A stretch of DNA of 6,474 nt from contig CAOKHR010000143.1 of the NCBI GenBank assembly GCA_948468325.1, positions 1 through 6,474 of the forward strand, in the 5' to 3' direction. Under the pieces are notes generated by a model. It was not told the origin of the DNA and made no database searches. It saw only the letters and a program-made list of their open reading frames with translations. Below, one piece after another: positions 6,423 to 6,474 of this stretch; the stretch's first letter is position 1, and each line of letters opens with the position of its first letter. The translations under genes were made by a program, and so were the position numbers. Origin of the DNA: an uncultured Lachnospiraceae bacterium (lineage in GTDB: Bacteria > Bacillota > Clostridia > Lachnospirales > Lachnospiraceae).

Positions 6423-6474
6423 ATGCATACAGGATATAATAGAATATATGCCAAAATCAATCTGGATGCCGTTT
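6423..6474 (+). CDS. alr: Alanine racemase, N-terminal fragment cut by the window end
   Basis: Only 17 codons are visible: MHTGYNRIYAKINLDAV. The R-x-Y-A-x-I-N-L-D-A pattern is the usual beginning of alanine racemase (Alr), the PLP enzyme that supplies D-alanine for peptidoglycan. The PLP lysine motif lies beyond the window, so activity cannot be judged. GGAAAGGA at 6402-6409, overlapping the end of nnr, is the only ribosome binding site in reach and is rather distant (13 bases). No other start is available in this frame after the nnr stop. The nnr-alr order is common in Clostridia, which supports the call. Confidence 0.75.
   Translation, partial: MHTGYNRIYAKINLDAV

Noticed and set aside
6435..6440. 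TATAAT hexamer near the start of alr
   Set aside because: It lies within the alr coding sequence and no -35 box is found about 17 bases upstream.

Overview
The window looks like a chromosomal core region of a low-to-mid GC, spore-forming-lineage Firmicute, most probably a gut-type Clostridia such as Lachnospiraceae. The evidence is a YqfD sporulation protein next to phoH and ybeY (the Bacillus/Clostridium yqfCD-phoH-yqfF-ybeY order), strong AGGAGG-type ribosome binding sites, A/T-rich third codon positions, and an nnr-alr pair further on. All genes are on the + strand. The genus call is inference.

Region 1 (1-3644) is a tight operon: the C-terminal 330 residues of yqfD, phoH, a membrane protein in the slot normally held by PgpH/YqfF, and ybeY. 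Neighbours overlap by 14, 1 and 17 bases, so translation is probably coupled. PhoH (P-loop ATPase) and YbeY (16S rRNA-processing endoribonuclease) form a recurrent RNA-metabolism pair. The protein between them is the most unusual gene here. It keeps a PgpH-like multi-pass membrane region and an HD-domain-like tail, but lacks the large extracellular domain, and the HD dyad and downstream HH pair are replaced by YR and YN. It is probably a catalytically dead relative of the c-di-AMP phosphodiesterase PgpH.

Region 2 (3645-4820) holds a 48-base gap with two small back-to-back hairpins, then a DUF3048 (YerB-like) lipoprotein with an acidic Thr/Glu/Pro-rich linker after its lipidated cysteine.

Region 3 (4821-6474) starts with an 87-base intergenic stretch carrying a long hairpin. 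The hairpin overlaps a competing smaller hairpin and a possible promoter, and ends three bases before the ribosome binding site of nnr. Nnr is the bifunctional NAD(P)HX epimerase/ADP-dependent dehydratase. The window ends 52 bases into a gene whose start looks like alanine racemase (alr).

No tRNA, rRNA, CRISPR array, insertion sequence or prophage signature was seen. There is no gene-free stretch above 300 bases. This is mostly conserved housekeeping sequence; the items worth following are the degenerate PgpH-like protein and the nnr leader.
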